Of a stretch of 64,000 nucleotides of DNA, positions 1-10,391 are shown in pieces. This DNA comes from Vandiemenella viatica (lineage: Eukaryota > Arthropoda > Insecta > Orthoptera > Morabidae). Under the pieces are notes generated by a model that saw nothing but the letters and a program-made list of their open reading frames with translations, made no database searches and had not been told where the DNA came from. The stretch lies in the NCBI GenBank assembly GCA_031002005.1, contig JARYHS010009186.1, positions 256,027,199 to 256,091,198 on the forward strand, in the 5' to 3' direction. Within the stretch, counting starts at the first letter, position 1; each line of letters starts with the position of its first letter. The translations under genes and the position numbers were made by a program.

Positions 1-626
1 TTAAAATAAACAAATAATAATAGTTTTTGCAACGAAAAGACGAAATTTAAATATTACACAATAGAACGTTTCTGAGTGATATTTTGAAACTGGCTTATTA
101 AAGAAAGAGCATAAAATTTCAGAAGCAGAAAAATGAAGACCCATTTAAACACATGAATAAATAGGAAAGATATTATTTTTTGTAATAGAATAGTCACAAC
201 TGTAATGCGACGCAAAAACACATTTGATAGCATACCGTCCAAAGGAAAATACAGATCTAAATAGAAGACTATCTCCAATGAAACAGAAAATTGAAAGAAA
301 TCGTTTATGATAAATAACTGTATGAGAGATTAAATACATTTGGAATAGAACGAAGATAAAAAAAAATTACAACCTCAACTAAGTGATAGAGTATTTCTGG
401 TGTCAAACATTTTCTTCAAGCTCACTCAAATGGGAACATGCATGAGTGAATGCTGTATTTCGTTTTTACGTTTGTTCGAAGAATATTCTGTAATCTTCAA
501 TTTTGGTTCGATTTGTGATAAACATTTACTTTAGAGATTGTTTTAATTTTCTTTTACCAGCACTAACTTCAAAGATGCAAAATAAATTTAGTGACAGTCG
601 CTTTCTGATGTAAAGTTTTCTAGCAA
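1..626. other. AT-rich intergenic sequence
   Basis: Nothing recognisable. Open frames here are short, AT-biased and overlap on one strand, so I do not call them genes. Confidence 0.5.
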
Positions 627-675
627 TCGACTATCTTATATATACTCGTAGGTTTTCCCGGCGAATCTATTGCTT

Positions 676-845
676 AAGGATCTCTCAGGCATGCTGTCAG
701 ATCAATTGATCGTACGTAGTTCAACGAAATTTCGGCGGCGTAACGTGCCACCATCTTCAGGAAGAGGAAGATGATGGCACGTTACGCCGTCGAAAATTCG
801 TTGAACTACGATAAATTGATCCGGCCGCATTTCCGAGAGATCTTC
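676..845. repeat. Foldback (inverted repeat) element
   Basis: Two arms of about 80 bp pair with few mismatches around a centre near 764. The left arm begins AAGGATCTCTCAGG and the right arm ends CCGAGAGATCTTC. The arms meet at a CCATCTTC/GAAGATGATGG centre. A terminal-like stretch at 633-665 (ATATACTCG, then GGTTTTCCCGGCG) resembles those at 5120 and 17809, so the full element may begin near 630. No open frame survives. Probably non-autonomous. Confidence 0.75.
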
Positions 846-1062
846 AAGCAGTAGACTGTATTCTTTATACTGTTGCTCTTTGAAGTGTAAAAGCCTGTAG
901 TAGAAGTGTTTCAAGGAAGCTGGCTACCTGATTTAGGAATGAACTCTGCAAATACAAGTTGTCATCACCAGCAGTATCGGGGAAGAAAATAAAACGCATG
1001 GTTATCGCTGATAAAAGTATCTATCTCCAACCCAAGATATAAAAAGTCATTACAAAGGGCTT

Positions 1063-1915
1063 AATTAATTTAATTGCGATGGCGCGCACGCTCCCGTCGC
1101 AATTTCCCTAAGCACCGCACCCCTCCCCCTTTTTTCACTGTACCCGCCTGTTTTCTCGCTCTACAAATTTCAACTTTAAATTCTTTCAGCGTTTTTGATA
1201 ATTTGTTCATCAAATCTCTTTGTAACTTATTCCAATCTCTGAACTCCTTACTTACGAAATAAAATCTTCCCACACCCTTGTGCCTGAAATTGAGTGCCAC
1301 ATTGTGTTCATGGTCATCTTTTCCCTTCCAAGCAACTTTCCTAATTCTTACACCAATATCTATCCACGCTTTATCACCTATATACGCCTCGTACACTCCC
1401 ATGACTCACTTCACCCTCCTCCTGTCTTCCAATGAATCCCATTTCAGTTCTTTTATCATATCTGTTACTGAATGTGCTCTGTGGTAATTTCCAGAGACAT
1501 ATCTAGCAGCCCTTCTCTCATCCCCTCCAGCTCTCGTATTACATACCCAAAATGTGGGTCCCATACTACACTACCATCCTCACGGAATGATATGACCTAA
1601 GTTTTGTAGCCCAATTCCGTTACTTCTCTGGTACATCCCCTCATCACTCTCTCCAACAAGTGATGGATCTTGAAACCTTTTCCTGCTACCTGCCAAATGT
1701 GTCTTGATGAATTCAGTTTACTATCAAAAGTTATGCCAACGTATTCACGGTTAAGATCTTCAACAAACAATTGGTTCCGTTTCCTATATTCATAGAAGAT
1801 CTTTACTTTTTTATCCGTATACTTAATAAGCTGATTCTTGTTTTATTCTATATTTAGATTCCTGTTCACACCCTCTTGTAACTCTTCACATTTCTCTTTT
1901 ATGTCTTTTGTAACT
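1063..1915 (-). mobile_element. Non-LTR retrotransposon 3' fragment, copy 1
   Basis: The minus strand encodes a 110-residue open piece (1070-1402) collinear with the C-terminal part of the reverse transcriptase protein seen better at 48936-49740. Shared features are a GVYxAYxGDxAW segment, FRHKGVGRF and LSKTLKEFKV. Upstream (minus) the homology continues through WDPHF and RAARF-like residues but with stops and shifts. The 3' end, just inside 1063, carries the family's tail (TTGCCACCGG-like). It is 5'-truncated, as usual for non-LTR elements, and no longer coding. Confidence 0.75.
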
Positions 1916-1924
1916 TTTTTGTCT

Positions 1925-2165
1925 GCTTATGGCTTTACGCCCCGTCGACGTCGAGGTCATCAGGTGCGGGAAAGGACTGGGGACAAGGAATGGGAGGGAA
2001 TTCGGCCATGGCTTTCTGTACAAAGCATCCCGACATTCACCTGGAGTGATTTGGGGAAACCATGGAAAACCCAAGTCGGGATGGCCGGACGGGGATTCAA
2101 ACCCGCGCCCTCCCGAATGCGAGGCCAGAGCGTTATCGCTCGCTCACTACGCTCGGTTTTTCAAT
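1925..2165 (-). repeat. tRNA-derived SINE, nearly full length
   Basis: On the minus strand it begins with a tRNA-like head containing a B-box (GGTTTGAATCCCC, one change from GGTTCGAATCC), then the family body with TTTTCCATGGTTTCCCC, and ends with GACGTCGACGGGGCGTAAAG. Many partial copies occur in the window. The 147-codon plus-strand open frame crossing it is a by-product. Confidence 0.8.
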
Positions 2166-2224
2166 AACAAGAAGTCATCTGCAAACAATCTAACTTCTGA
2201 CTTGAATCCATCGTTACAACCAAA

Positions 2225-2330
2225 ACTAGCCTGTGTAGATCTCAGCCTAGACAGGGATTCGAACCGAGAACCTTTCGGTCTCCATTCAGTCCACCGAGCC
2301 GCCTTAGCGCTCTACTGTTTGAAGGCTCTG
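2225..2330 (-). repeat. tRNA-like fragment, possible second SINE type
   Basis: The minus strand has a B-box-like GGTTCGAATCCCTG after a GC-rich stretch beginning GGCGGCTCGGTGG. It does not share the body of the main SINE family and does not fold as an intact tRNA by eye. Confidence 0.35.
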
Positions 2331-2378
2331 TTTGGGGACTTTGCGCGAGTTGCACAATATTGTGTCGTATAAGGCGAC

Positions 2379-2600
2379 GTCCATTGATTACGTGAAGGGT
2401 GGTTTTTTCGTAATCTCCTCCTCCCCTTTTTCCTGTGGTGAGATTTCGTGAGATCTGGTAGGGTTCCCTCCCCCCGTGTGATGGAGACTTTTTTTTTTAT
2501 TTTAGCGCTGCTGTTATTTGAAGGGCGGCGACCTGAAATAAAGAGTTGACGTGAGATTTTCGTCGACTCTACCCCTTCCCTTTGAGATTTCGCCTGAACC
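2379..2600. repeat. GC-rich MITE (CGTCCATnAATTACGTGA family), partial
   Basis: One end, GACGTCCATTGATTACGTGA, is followed by the family's C-rich subterminal stretch with GGTGAGATTTCGTGA. The matching inverted end is not clear. Confidence 0.55.
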
Positions 2601-2806
2601 TTCCCCCGCATTTGAGCTCAGTCCCATTTCGGATGGATGGGACTGGAGCAGGGTTTCTCAAAGTGGGGTACGCGATCCGCTATGGGTTCGTCAATTAAAC
2701 GTGAGGGTTTCGCGACAAGATTTACGTTTTGGCCGCAGACTAGTTTTCTCGAGAGTGCAACACGCAACATGGTGAGTTGAGAATGAAAATGAACAAAATT
2801 GTTCCT

Positions 2807-3202
2807 AAAATCGACTCAACTTGGGACAAGAAACAAGCCCATCCATCAAATTAATTAATAACATATCGCTCTTTGTGGCTGTATTAATTTTGCAGTCAAT
2901 TTTAGAACAAATGAAAAGCCAATTTTTTTTAAGTGGTTTTGTTATTGTTTGGTGAATTTCATAGGGGTAATTTGAGATGTGAGATTCAGAAACCTTGGAG
3001 TAGAGCATGGATTTTTCAAATTATAGCTACCCGTACCCCTACAAAATTTCCCAAATAATGGCGACCCCCCCCCTAAAAAATTGGGTTTATTATTTTTTTT
3101 AAAATAAGGATTTTTGTTCTAAAAAAGCAATACAGTCACAAAGAGCAATATGAATTAATCTGACTGATGGGCTTGTTTGTTGCGGCAAGTTGAGTCGATT
3201 TT
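2807..3202. repeat. Terminal-inverted-repeat element, ~75-bp arms
   Basis: The left arm starts AAAATCGACTCAACTTG and the right arm ends CAAGTTGAGTCGATTTT. Arm similarity continues through the GCTCTTTGTG/CACAAAGAGC blocks near 2870 and 3137. The interior is low complexity and non-coding. A hAT-like terminus, CAGGGTTTCTCAAAGTGGGG, lies upstream at 2650 without a visible partner. Confidence 0.65.
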
Positions 3203-3229
3203 AAGTGCAATTATTTTTTATTTAATTAA

Positions 3230-3545
3230 ATTGCAATGGAGCGCACGTTCCCGTGGCAATTTCCCTACACACCCTCTTCAAATTTCAACTTTAAATTCTT
3301 TCAACGTTTTTGGTAAATTATTCATCATTTCCCTTGGTAACTCATTCCAATCCCTGACACCCTTGCCTAAAAAAGAGAATCATCCTACACCCTTGTGCCT
3401 GAAATCGAGTGCCAGCTTGTGGTCATGGTCACCTTTTCTCTTCTATGCTTTACTTTTCTCACACCAATATCTTTCCATGCCTCATCACCAATATGAGCCG
3501 TGTGCACTCGCATGACCCTGTTCACCCTCCTCCTGTCTTGCAATT
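3230..3545 (-). mobile_element. Non-LTR retrotransposon 3' fragment, copy 2
   Basis: Same tail and terminal coding segment as the copies at 1063 and 48930, truncated abruptly near 3545 where family sequence gives way to GC-rich unique DNA. Frame breaks throughout. Confidence 0.7.
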
Positions 3546-3723
3546 CTCATTTCCTGTCTCAGTTGATCATGTTGCGCGTTGCACTGGATTCTTGTACCGT
3601 GGGCTGGGCTGCGAGTGATCGCGGCAGGTCTCTTGACGCCTTGACGCGTGCCTTGTCGTGTCGTGTGGAGTGTAAGGCGACACGCCGTCACGGCCTGCAC
3701 CCCACACGACTCCAGTCGCCGCC

Positions 3724-3767
3724 ATGTACAGCTCCTTCCTGCTGCTCCTTGACAGCGCCACGCGCAA
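3724..3767 (+). CDS. Candidate first coding exon of Homer
   Basis: ATG sits in GCCGCCATGT, a strong animal start context, at the edge of a GC-rich unique block (3546-3780). It encodes MYSSFLLLLDSATR plus two bases, then a good donor (CAA|GTAAGT). Exon 2 of Homer at 21098 needs exactly two bases before its first T, so the splice would make an Asn codon and continue in frame into EQPIF. Known Homer proteins start with Met-Gly from a tiny exon of the same phase. This would therefore be a variant start, and a one-in-three phase match can be chance. The implied intron is 17.3 kb. Confidence 0.3.
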
Positions 3768-3945
3768 GTAAGTAAATCCAGCGAGCTCACCCAGTCACAC
3801 TTCATAACGCCCTATCCCTAAACTAACATCTTAAACTGCACGTCCTCAATTATCTCATTCTTATATTTTAATTTTTTGCTTCCTACGCTGATAAATTAAT
3901 CAGCCCTGCTTATCTTAAAGAGTGACTGACCTTTGTGATGGAAGG

Positions 3946-4008
3946 CTTCACGGGTTCTCCTCCGGATGGTGCTGACGAAAGACGGAATCTGACGTAGAAC
4001 CCGTGAAG
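3946..4008. repeat. Short foldback hairpin
   Basis: Arms CTTCACGGGTTCT and AGAACCCGTGAAG are perfect complements around a loop containing GCTGACGAAAGACGG. The loop resembles the centre of the foldback at 4462-4629. Confidence 0.6.
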
Positions 4009-4029
4009 ATTAAATTTTATGTGATTCGC

Positions 4030-4365
4030 CCTTTGGGGGCAACCATAAATTACGTGAGGTGTTTTTCCGGACTCCCCCCTCTGGTGAGACTTCGTGATCT
4101 CTGGCCCGACCCGCCCCCCCCCCCCTCTGGTGACATCTGGTCCGTGAGACCCCCCCCCCCCTTCCAAAAGCCGGTTACACCCCTACTTTTCGACGAAATA
4201 CCTCCCTAAAATCGACTTTCGCATCATTTGTAGACCACTTTTTACAATCCACCAATTTTTACAAAACCTCACGCGAGATTACCGTAGCCCCCCCCCCCTT
4301 GGTGAGATTTCGCCGGACTCCCCCCCCCATTTCACCTCACGTAATTTATGGATGTCCCTTTTTGT
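4030..4365. repeat. GC-rich MITE, full copy
   Basis: Inverted ends CCATAAATTACGTGAGGTG and CACCTCACGTAATTTATGG enclose polyC-rich subterminal blocks and a GGTGAGAC/TTCG motif. Non-coding. Confidence 0.75.
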
Positions 4366-4461
4366 CTCTTCTATCGGTAAGTCACTTCTTTGTCACTCAT
4401 TATTTTCAAAATATTTCCACTTCTGTTTTAACTGTCCTTTAATTTTCATCATCTTTCCAGG

Positions 4462-4629
4462 CTAATAATAATTCTGGATTTTCCGCGAATGCCGCGTTAC
4501 TTATTTGCCTAATTATGGTTTCGGTTCACATTATACATAGCATCTCTGACGAAGGCTGCAGCATGTCAGACGAAACCTTAGTTCGGCAAATATAATTATC
4601 GCGGCACTCCCGGAAGATCCAGGTATTAT
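4462..4629. repeat. Foldback element
   Basis: Arms of about 65 bp: the left begins TAATAATAATTCTGGATTTTCCG and runs to ATGGTTTCG, and the right is its degenerate complement ending in GGATCCTGG-like sequence and TATTATTA. The loop has TCTGACGAAGGCTGC. Non-coding. Confidence 0.65.
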
Positions 4630-4657
4630 TAACGAAGACGGCCGCGAGAAATCTTTG

Positions 4658-4817
4658 GGGACGTCCATTAATTACGTGTGGTGTTATTTTGGAAATCCGG
4701 ACCCTCCCCCCCCCCCCCCCTCCGTTGGTGAGATCTCGAGGGGGACCCCTTTCTCCTCGCTAACGGCCACGTAATTTTGGATCCCTTTTTTACAGCTCTC
4801 CTGTTCTAAAGCGGTGA

Positions 4818-4870
<53 letters not shown>

Positions 4871-4990
4871 ACGTGCGATTGACGTCGGAAGTTGTTTGTA
4901 GACATTTTCCCCTTTGGTGAGATTATGTGACATTTCTCCAGACTTCCTCTCTCTTATTGACCTCACGTCATTAATGGGCGCCCCCTTTCA
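4658..4990. repeat. GC-rich MITE, full copy with internal CT microsatellite
   Basis: Ends GGGACGTCCATTAATTACGTG and CACGTCATTAATGGGCGCCCC are inverted copies. The centre has been expanded by a CT repeat. Confidence 0.7.
4819..4868. repeat. (CT)n microsatellite
   Basis: About 25 uninterrupted CT units. On the minus strand they create an Arg-Glu run in an open frame that is not a gene. Confidence 0.95.
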
Positions 4991-5117
4991 ATACTAGATT
5001 TGAGGTGCTTCAGTTTTTCTTCTTTCTACTATTCGAGCAGCGCAGACCTCAGATGTGCTGCAACCACACATTCTTGGAAATTTCTGGCCGGTAGATTAAC
5101 GCTTAAAACAAACTGAT

Positions 5118-5215
5118 TCCTATATATTCTTCTCGGGTTTGCCGCCGAATTTCATTTTCTACTGTCAAGCTTTCGGCGACTTTCCCTGCCGCCATCATCA
5201 GGTCTGTTGTATCTG
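5118..5215. repeat. Foldback-family terminal fragment
   Basis: Begins TATATATTCTTCTCGGGTTT and contains CTGTCAAGCTTTCGGCGAC and CCGCCATCATCAGG. It matches the terminal pattern of the elements near 633 and 17809. The opposite arm is absent. Confidence 0.5.
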
Positions 5216-5218
5216 AAG

Positions 5219-5330
5219 GGAAGTATCTGATTTGGGAAACCATGGAAAACCCAAATCTGGATGCTCGGACGGGGATTCGAACCTCCGTCCTCCCGAATGC
5301 GAGGCCAGAACGTCCGGTTTTTCAAACTCT
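5219..5330 (-). repeat. SINE fragment (tRNA-like head)
   Basis: The minus strand shows CTGGCCTCGCATTCGGGAGG, the B-box GGTTCGAATCCCCG, then TTTTCCATGGTTTCCC. The 3' half of the family is missing. Confidence 0.75.
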
Positions 5331-5380
5331 GACTGATCCTAACCCGATATATCATCATTTTCCTTAATCTTCTTTTTTAA

Positions 5381-5695
5381 TTATCTTATGTGATGTCCAA
5401 ATGTTGTGCAACAATTTCCACATTTGTCAGTGTGTTTCTTCGGGTGTGTGCACACGATACATTTATCTGAAATCAGATATCGTCTGAGATTTTGAAATGC
5501 CCTCGATCTATCTTGCACTAAAAATGCTTGCTTTGTTAATATGAAGTAAGGTAAATTCATCTTCTGTTCTGATTCCAGTGGGTTCCATTTACCGAATAGG
5601 GTTATCGAACTACGTAAGTATTGCACGGCCCGTATAAATTGTGTCAAAGTTACCCTAAAGGGATACGATCCCGCGGAAGTATATGTAAACGGCAT
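5381..5695 (-). CDS. Uncharacterised 104-codon open frame with CX2C-X9-CX2C motif
   Basis: Starting at the Met before PFTYTSAG, it runs 104 codons to a TAA. The last 30 residues contain CIVC, then nine residues including HPKKH, then CGNC and another Cys, and FGHH: a plausible zinc-binding knuckle such as ends many transposases. I do not recognise the family. An upstream extension of the frame crosses the hAT boundary at 5711 and is an artefact. Removing the hAT and one copy of its duplication leaves this Met as the likely start, because an in-frame stop lies a few codons upstream in the restored flank. It may be the end of a decayed transposase or chance. Confidence 0.25.
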   Translation of the reverse strand: MPFTYTSAGSYPFRVTLTQFIRAVQYLRSSITLFGKWNPLESEQKMNLPYFILTKQAFLVQDRSRAFQNLRRYLISDKCIVCTHPKKHTDKCGNCCTTFGHHIR

Positions 5696-5710
5696 CGTTA
5701 GGTAACTAGC

Positions 5711-6838
5711 CATGGGCGTATCCGGCGAGGGGCAGGGGGGGGGGGGCTGCTGCCTCCTGCCCCCTCCCTCCACCGTAGAAGAAAAATCAAGTTGGCTTCA
5801 GTACGCTTCGGCGAGTAAACTGGCTCAGCAGCACTATGTGAGAGGAAAGATTGACTGGATTATGCCTGATGAGTGTTGTAAACTCCAAAATTTAAAATTC
5901 ATCCAATTGAAGTCGAGCAAATCCCATTAATTAATTTGCTCGAAACTCTGTAGATCTTATGACGACGTGGCCCTAAATAAGTCGTCTTTTGATCCACGTT
6001 CACAGAGTAGAGGTCACCTTTTTTACAAATATATAAAGATATTCAATGGAAATAAAATAGCTCATCAAATTGTCGCTAATTCTACAGAAGTTACAACTCC
6101 AAGTCGTTAGCGTATATTCTCAGCTGTTTTTAATAAAAATCAATAGAAAGCTCGCAGGCAAAACAAACACAATTATAGTACATTACTTCTCGAACTACTA
6201 ATATACTCATATAATTCTACTGCGACACTCAGTCTAAAACCTACAGCTTTTTACACACACCTTCTTTCTTCTTTTTCTTTAAGAATCTCACACATCAGAC
6301 CGAAGATTTTCTATCTCATTCTTTTCAAAGATATACTACCCACTGACTGTTTGTTAATCTGTGGATTCCTCGAGCTTAAACATTATATCATGTACATCAT
6401 TACAATCAATATTTAAATGATAATTAATTAAACTTGACAAAATAATATTTAAATGATAAATAATTACATAATTGGGGTGGTAGCATCAGTTATAGTGTGC
6501 ATTAGAGGTGGGCAAAGTGATTCACTAAAAAGAGCGGTTGTTCAGTTGATCACTCAATGAAAAGAACTAGTTCTTTTGAATGGTTCACTTGCTCAGTAGC
6601 TCAGTTTTAGTTGAGACCTTTTTTTTTAGGTCTCACCCCTCACAATCCGGTTATACCCCCCACTTCCGTTGGAAATACCCCCTTATGTCAACTTCAATAG
6701 AAATAGACCTTTTTTTATTTTGTAAGAAATTGTTATGTTTCAGTCCCCCACACCCACTTCCTCGAAAAAAATACGAGTTCCCTTCCCCCCCTAATTTAGA
6801 TGTTGCCCCCCCTATTTCTGATCCTGGATACGCCCTTG
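5711..6838. mobile_element. hAT-like non-autonomous element, 8-bp target duplication
   Basis: Flanked by perfect TAACTAGC direct repeats (5703-5710 and 6839-6846). Ends CATGGGCGTATCC and, read inward from the right, CAAGGGCGTATCC differ at one base. Subterminal regions are C/G-rich. A hAT-like terminus (TAGAGGTGGGCAAAG) near 6506 suggests a second insertion inside. No transposase is recognisable. Confidence 0.8.
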
Positions 6839-6846
6839 TAACTAGC

Positions 6847-7180
6847 GCTAAATGTTGTTGATTGTGATTGTAAATATTAAAATCAAATAGTTGGTGCGAG
6901 GTAACTTTCTTAAATGACAGGAATTTCTCTGTGTACAAGGCGAATTCACGAATTACACATGGCGCGATATCTAGGGTCTGCGAACAATCCATTTTAGCGG
7001 AAAATCAAGCGAGCAGCTATCAGCAACAAGAGCGTTTTGTCCGGAAATGACGTGGAGCACACTTCAGTAAGCACCGCTGGTGATCAAGCTGTCACTTGGA
7101 AACCACTCATAGCTATTACACACTCTTCTGAAGTCCGGTCGCCAGAGAGGCGACTTTATTGTTTAATATTTCGATGATTC
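6847..7180. other. Unannotated spacer
   Basis: No gene or repeat recognised. A minus-strand open frame enters from the hAT element and is not supported. Confidence 0.5.
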
Positions 7181-8203
7181 TACATCTACATCTATACTCT
7201 GCAAATCACAAATACTGTGGGTGGCAGAGGGTGCTAAGCACCAATCCTAATTCTGCGCATTCCAATCCCGAACAGATCGAGGAAAGAAGGAATACATAAA
7301 TGAATCAGTACGGCATCTTATTTCTCTAATCTTATCCCTCCTGTCATTGCGACCTAAATAGGTTGACAATGATTGACGATTGTCCTACGATACCGACCCC
7401 ATATAGCACTACACTGTAGAGTACGTAAATGAATGCAGCTGTTCAAAGTGTTTTAGATATGCCTCCGAAGAAGTAAACTGTGAAATTGTCTCATTCTGTT
7501 TGGCGGTAACTAGAAATACAGAATTCGGAAAGCTTCAAAATTCTGAACAGTGAAGTGTGTTGTTCCCCAGCAGACTCTATTCTCCCTTTGAACCATTCCA
7601 GGAAGAACCCCGGTTCCAGTTCAATCTCTGGTTTTTGCTGTCATTAGTCTCTCAACTGATTTGATGCAAACCTCTGCCCCTTCGTACCCTGCGCTAAGAG
7701 TTCAAACGAAACTTGCGTCGTCTATCTAAGAGACTATCCCAGCCCAATCTACAAATCAGTTTTATTGGGCTTTCATAAGTACTGTAGCAAGCAGTCACGA
7801 AACGAGCGGCTCTTCTCTGTACTTTTTCTATACTGTCAATCAGCCCCCTACGAAACGGGTCCCAAACGGCGCAACAATAATCCAAATGTGGACGCACGAG
7901 AGTTTTGTACGTAATCTCCTTTCCAGCTGTCGAAACGTCGTGTTTAAACAGCAGCATGCATCCGGCTGAACACCCGAGGAGGCTATACCGTATTGCACTA
8001 TCTCCTTTGAGGGTGCATTACAGTTTTTCAAAATTCTACCTATGAAACGCAGCCTAGAATTAGCTCTGCTTACGACCGAATCAACGTGCAAGCCCCATTT
8101 CACATTTTTTTTGTACTGTTACGCTCAAATACTTCACGGAATCAGTCATACCAATAACTGAACTGTTACTTCATATTTCTTAACAAACGGATTCTTTTTA
8201 TCA
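7180..8203 (-). mobile_element. Non-LTR retrotransposon fragment, second family
   Basis: The minus strand encodes a frame-shifted C-terminal reverse-transcriptase region: SRANSRLRFIGR, then TLVRPHLDYCCAVWDP, KVQRRAARFVTACY and LGWDSLLDRR. The 3' end has GCAGAGTATAGATGTAGATG (minus). A plus-strand relative lies at 27640-28610. Related sequence may resume after the hAT insertion, past 9270. Confidence 0.8.
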
Positions 8204-8211
8204 GTTATGCG

Positions 8212-9262
8212 TAGTGTTGTAAAAAAAAAACCGGTTTTTTCCTTACTTGAAAAAAAACACATGAAAAAAACATGTTTTTTTTGCTGGGACATGTTTTTTC
8301 ATAACTACTAAATTTCAAATTTTTAATGCATTTATCGTTTCATATGACTGTTTTAGAGTAATAAGTACTTATCTTAATTTTTAAATCTACTATATTTTTC
8401 TGGTTCAGCAGAAAATTTTTTTACAAAAATATTGGCAACAGTGACTGAAGTATTCTTTTACGAACGGGGATTTCCGAATAGGCTAGGTTGCACGAGAAGG
8501 AATCCCCGTTGTTTGGATTGATACTCCCTATTTGAACTAGTGCTGCCAGCCCTACAAATGTATCTGTAGACCTACGGATCTTTTCAAAACATTAGGAATT
8601 TTAAATTTATCAACGGTTTTTTGCCTCTTTTATTACTTATTGTGCATTCCTTATATTCGTATACTTGTTAACCTCGCAGCATATAGTGATACTGAGTCAT
8701 TAAATTGTGAGTAATTATGAATCATTTCCTTGCAACCGTTGGCGTAAACCAACGATTGAAAACAAATAAGATAATAGATTTAAATTCAAACTTAAAAGAC
8801 CGTAATATGGAACTATCGGCGCAGTCTTTATGCACAGTGCATACTTTGCTCACAATTTAAAATTGCAATCTCAAAATCTTTTGTGTACGATACAAGGACA
8901 ACCAGTAAAAGAAAATGTAACTACTTCTGAAGTTATGTATCTAGAGGAGACAGAAGAAAAACAGAAAATTCCGACTCCGACCGCACTAGTGTTGGTATTA
9001 CTGATACTAGTGAATGTGGTACTGACATAAAGGATGGATAAAAAATTGTTACCTATATAGATACATTTTACATGTGTTTTAAATCTTACTAAATCATATA
9101 ATGTCTTACATAATGATTCATAAATGTAACTTCCGTAAATAAAACTATAATTTATCAAATATATTGTTTTCTGAAAAAATAAAAAAACCAGGGTGCTAGG
9201 TTTTTTTTCATGTTTTTTTCACAAATCTGAAAAAAAACTTTTTTTTTCAATTTGCAACACTA
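8212..9262. mobile_element. hAT element, 8-bp target duplication, inserted in a retrotransposon
   Basis: Perfect GTTATGCG duplications occur at 8204-8211 and 9263-9270. Termini TAGTGTTGTAAA and (inward from the right) TAGTGTTGCAAA differ at one base. Subterminal T/A homopolymer blocks flank a unique interior. A 66-residue plus-strand frame (8830-9030) may be transposase residue but is too short to assign. Confidence 0.85.
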
Positions 9263-9519
9263 GTTATGCGAATTGCCTTATACTCTGTACTATTTAGTGT
9301 ATGCTATTTGTCGCACCATGCACCATTTTGAGGTACGTGATGTCAGACTTATAGTGAGATAACTCTTACATTTTTCAGCTTGCGCTTTTTTCGGGAAGTG
9401 TGAAGATAATATTTTTACTAAAATCAGTTGGAATCTTTTACCTGTGAGGAAGAGTATAGTTGCTAGTCCAAAGCGTGTACGTTAATATCCTGTCTCTGCT
9501 TTGAGCGGCTACCATTTTC

Positions 9520-9700
9520 TAGACGACTTCGATTAACGCGGATCTAATTAAACTGTGTTGCCGCGATTTGTTTATGGCCCGCCGCCGAGTTAATTAAACA
9601 TTAATCGAAGCCGAACCGAGCCTGTTAATTGGCGTAACTTGCACCGCCGCCCTTTGTCTAGTCTGGCTGCGCGGCGGCGAAGTTTTAATAACCACCTCAG
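9520..9700. promoter_or_regulatory. Possible conserved non-coding regulatory element
   Basis: A compact block unlike its AT-rich surroundings. It has TAATTA cores (TCTAATTAAAC, GTTAATTAAAC, GTTAATTGG), a TTTATGGC box and CpG-rich GCCGCC clusters, with no open frame, no terminal repeats and no second copy seen here. Such composition is typical of homeodomain-bound enhancers, but function is inferred only from motif density. Confidence 0.3.
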
Positions 9701-9826
9701 TCAGTGAGGGATACCCTACATCAGAGACACTATTTCGATACATTTAGATAGAAATTTCTAAACGCGGTTATGTTGGCAAGTAAGTTGGGAAAGCTTTGTG
9801 ACTGATTTGGCAAGCTGTACTGTAGC

Positions 9827-10391
9827 TAGGGTCGCCAACCATACTTTATAATAAAGGACTTTATACTTTATTTTTGGCCGTTGTACTTTATTGGTATGAA
9901 AAAGTTTAAAGTATACCAAAATACTTTATTCAGAGTAAAGTGTACAATTCATTGAACAGAACTCTCTTGTGCATTATTCATTTCCAAACCATATATTAGT
10001 GCTTATGACGAAACGAAACGCACACTCTGGAATCGTCTTTTTCCGCGAGGAATGAAAGACGTTAGTGATCCACTACACACAATTTTTCAACCTGAAAAAA
10101 CACGAGATAATTTATCAAATATAAAAATAACCGGCCGGAAGGAAAAAAAGAGGGCGTCCTTTACTAAAAATAAGCTGTTCATTTATTTATTTAATTTTAG
10201 TTTTAGGATGTGGTACTAGCTATAAAACGTTGAAATGAAATAAAAATAATAGCACGAAAATACGAGATATGTATTAAAGGCAATAAATACCTAATTTAAA
10301 AAAAGTACTTTTTTTCCTTTCATATGCTTTTTATTTTCCTCTTTCAAAGACAAATATACTTTATTTTCTTCTTAAAATGTTGGCTACCCTG
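9827..10391. mobile_element. hAT-like MITE
   Basis: Flanks ACTGTAGC (9819-9826) and ACTGTACC (10392-10399) match at seven of eight positions. Ends are TAGGGTCGCCAACCAT and, inward from the right, CAGGGTAGCCAACAT. The interior repeats a TACTTTATT motif and has no coding. Confidence 0.7.

Noticed and set aside
1929..2372. 147-codon plus-strand open frame, among the longest in the window
   Set aside because: It runs through a minus-strand SINE and a second tRNA-like fragment. The frame is a by-product of GC-rich repeat sequence.
4684..4905. Minus-strand frame with an Arg-Glu repeat
   Set aside because: Created by the CT microsatellite inside a MITE.
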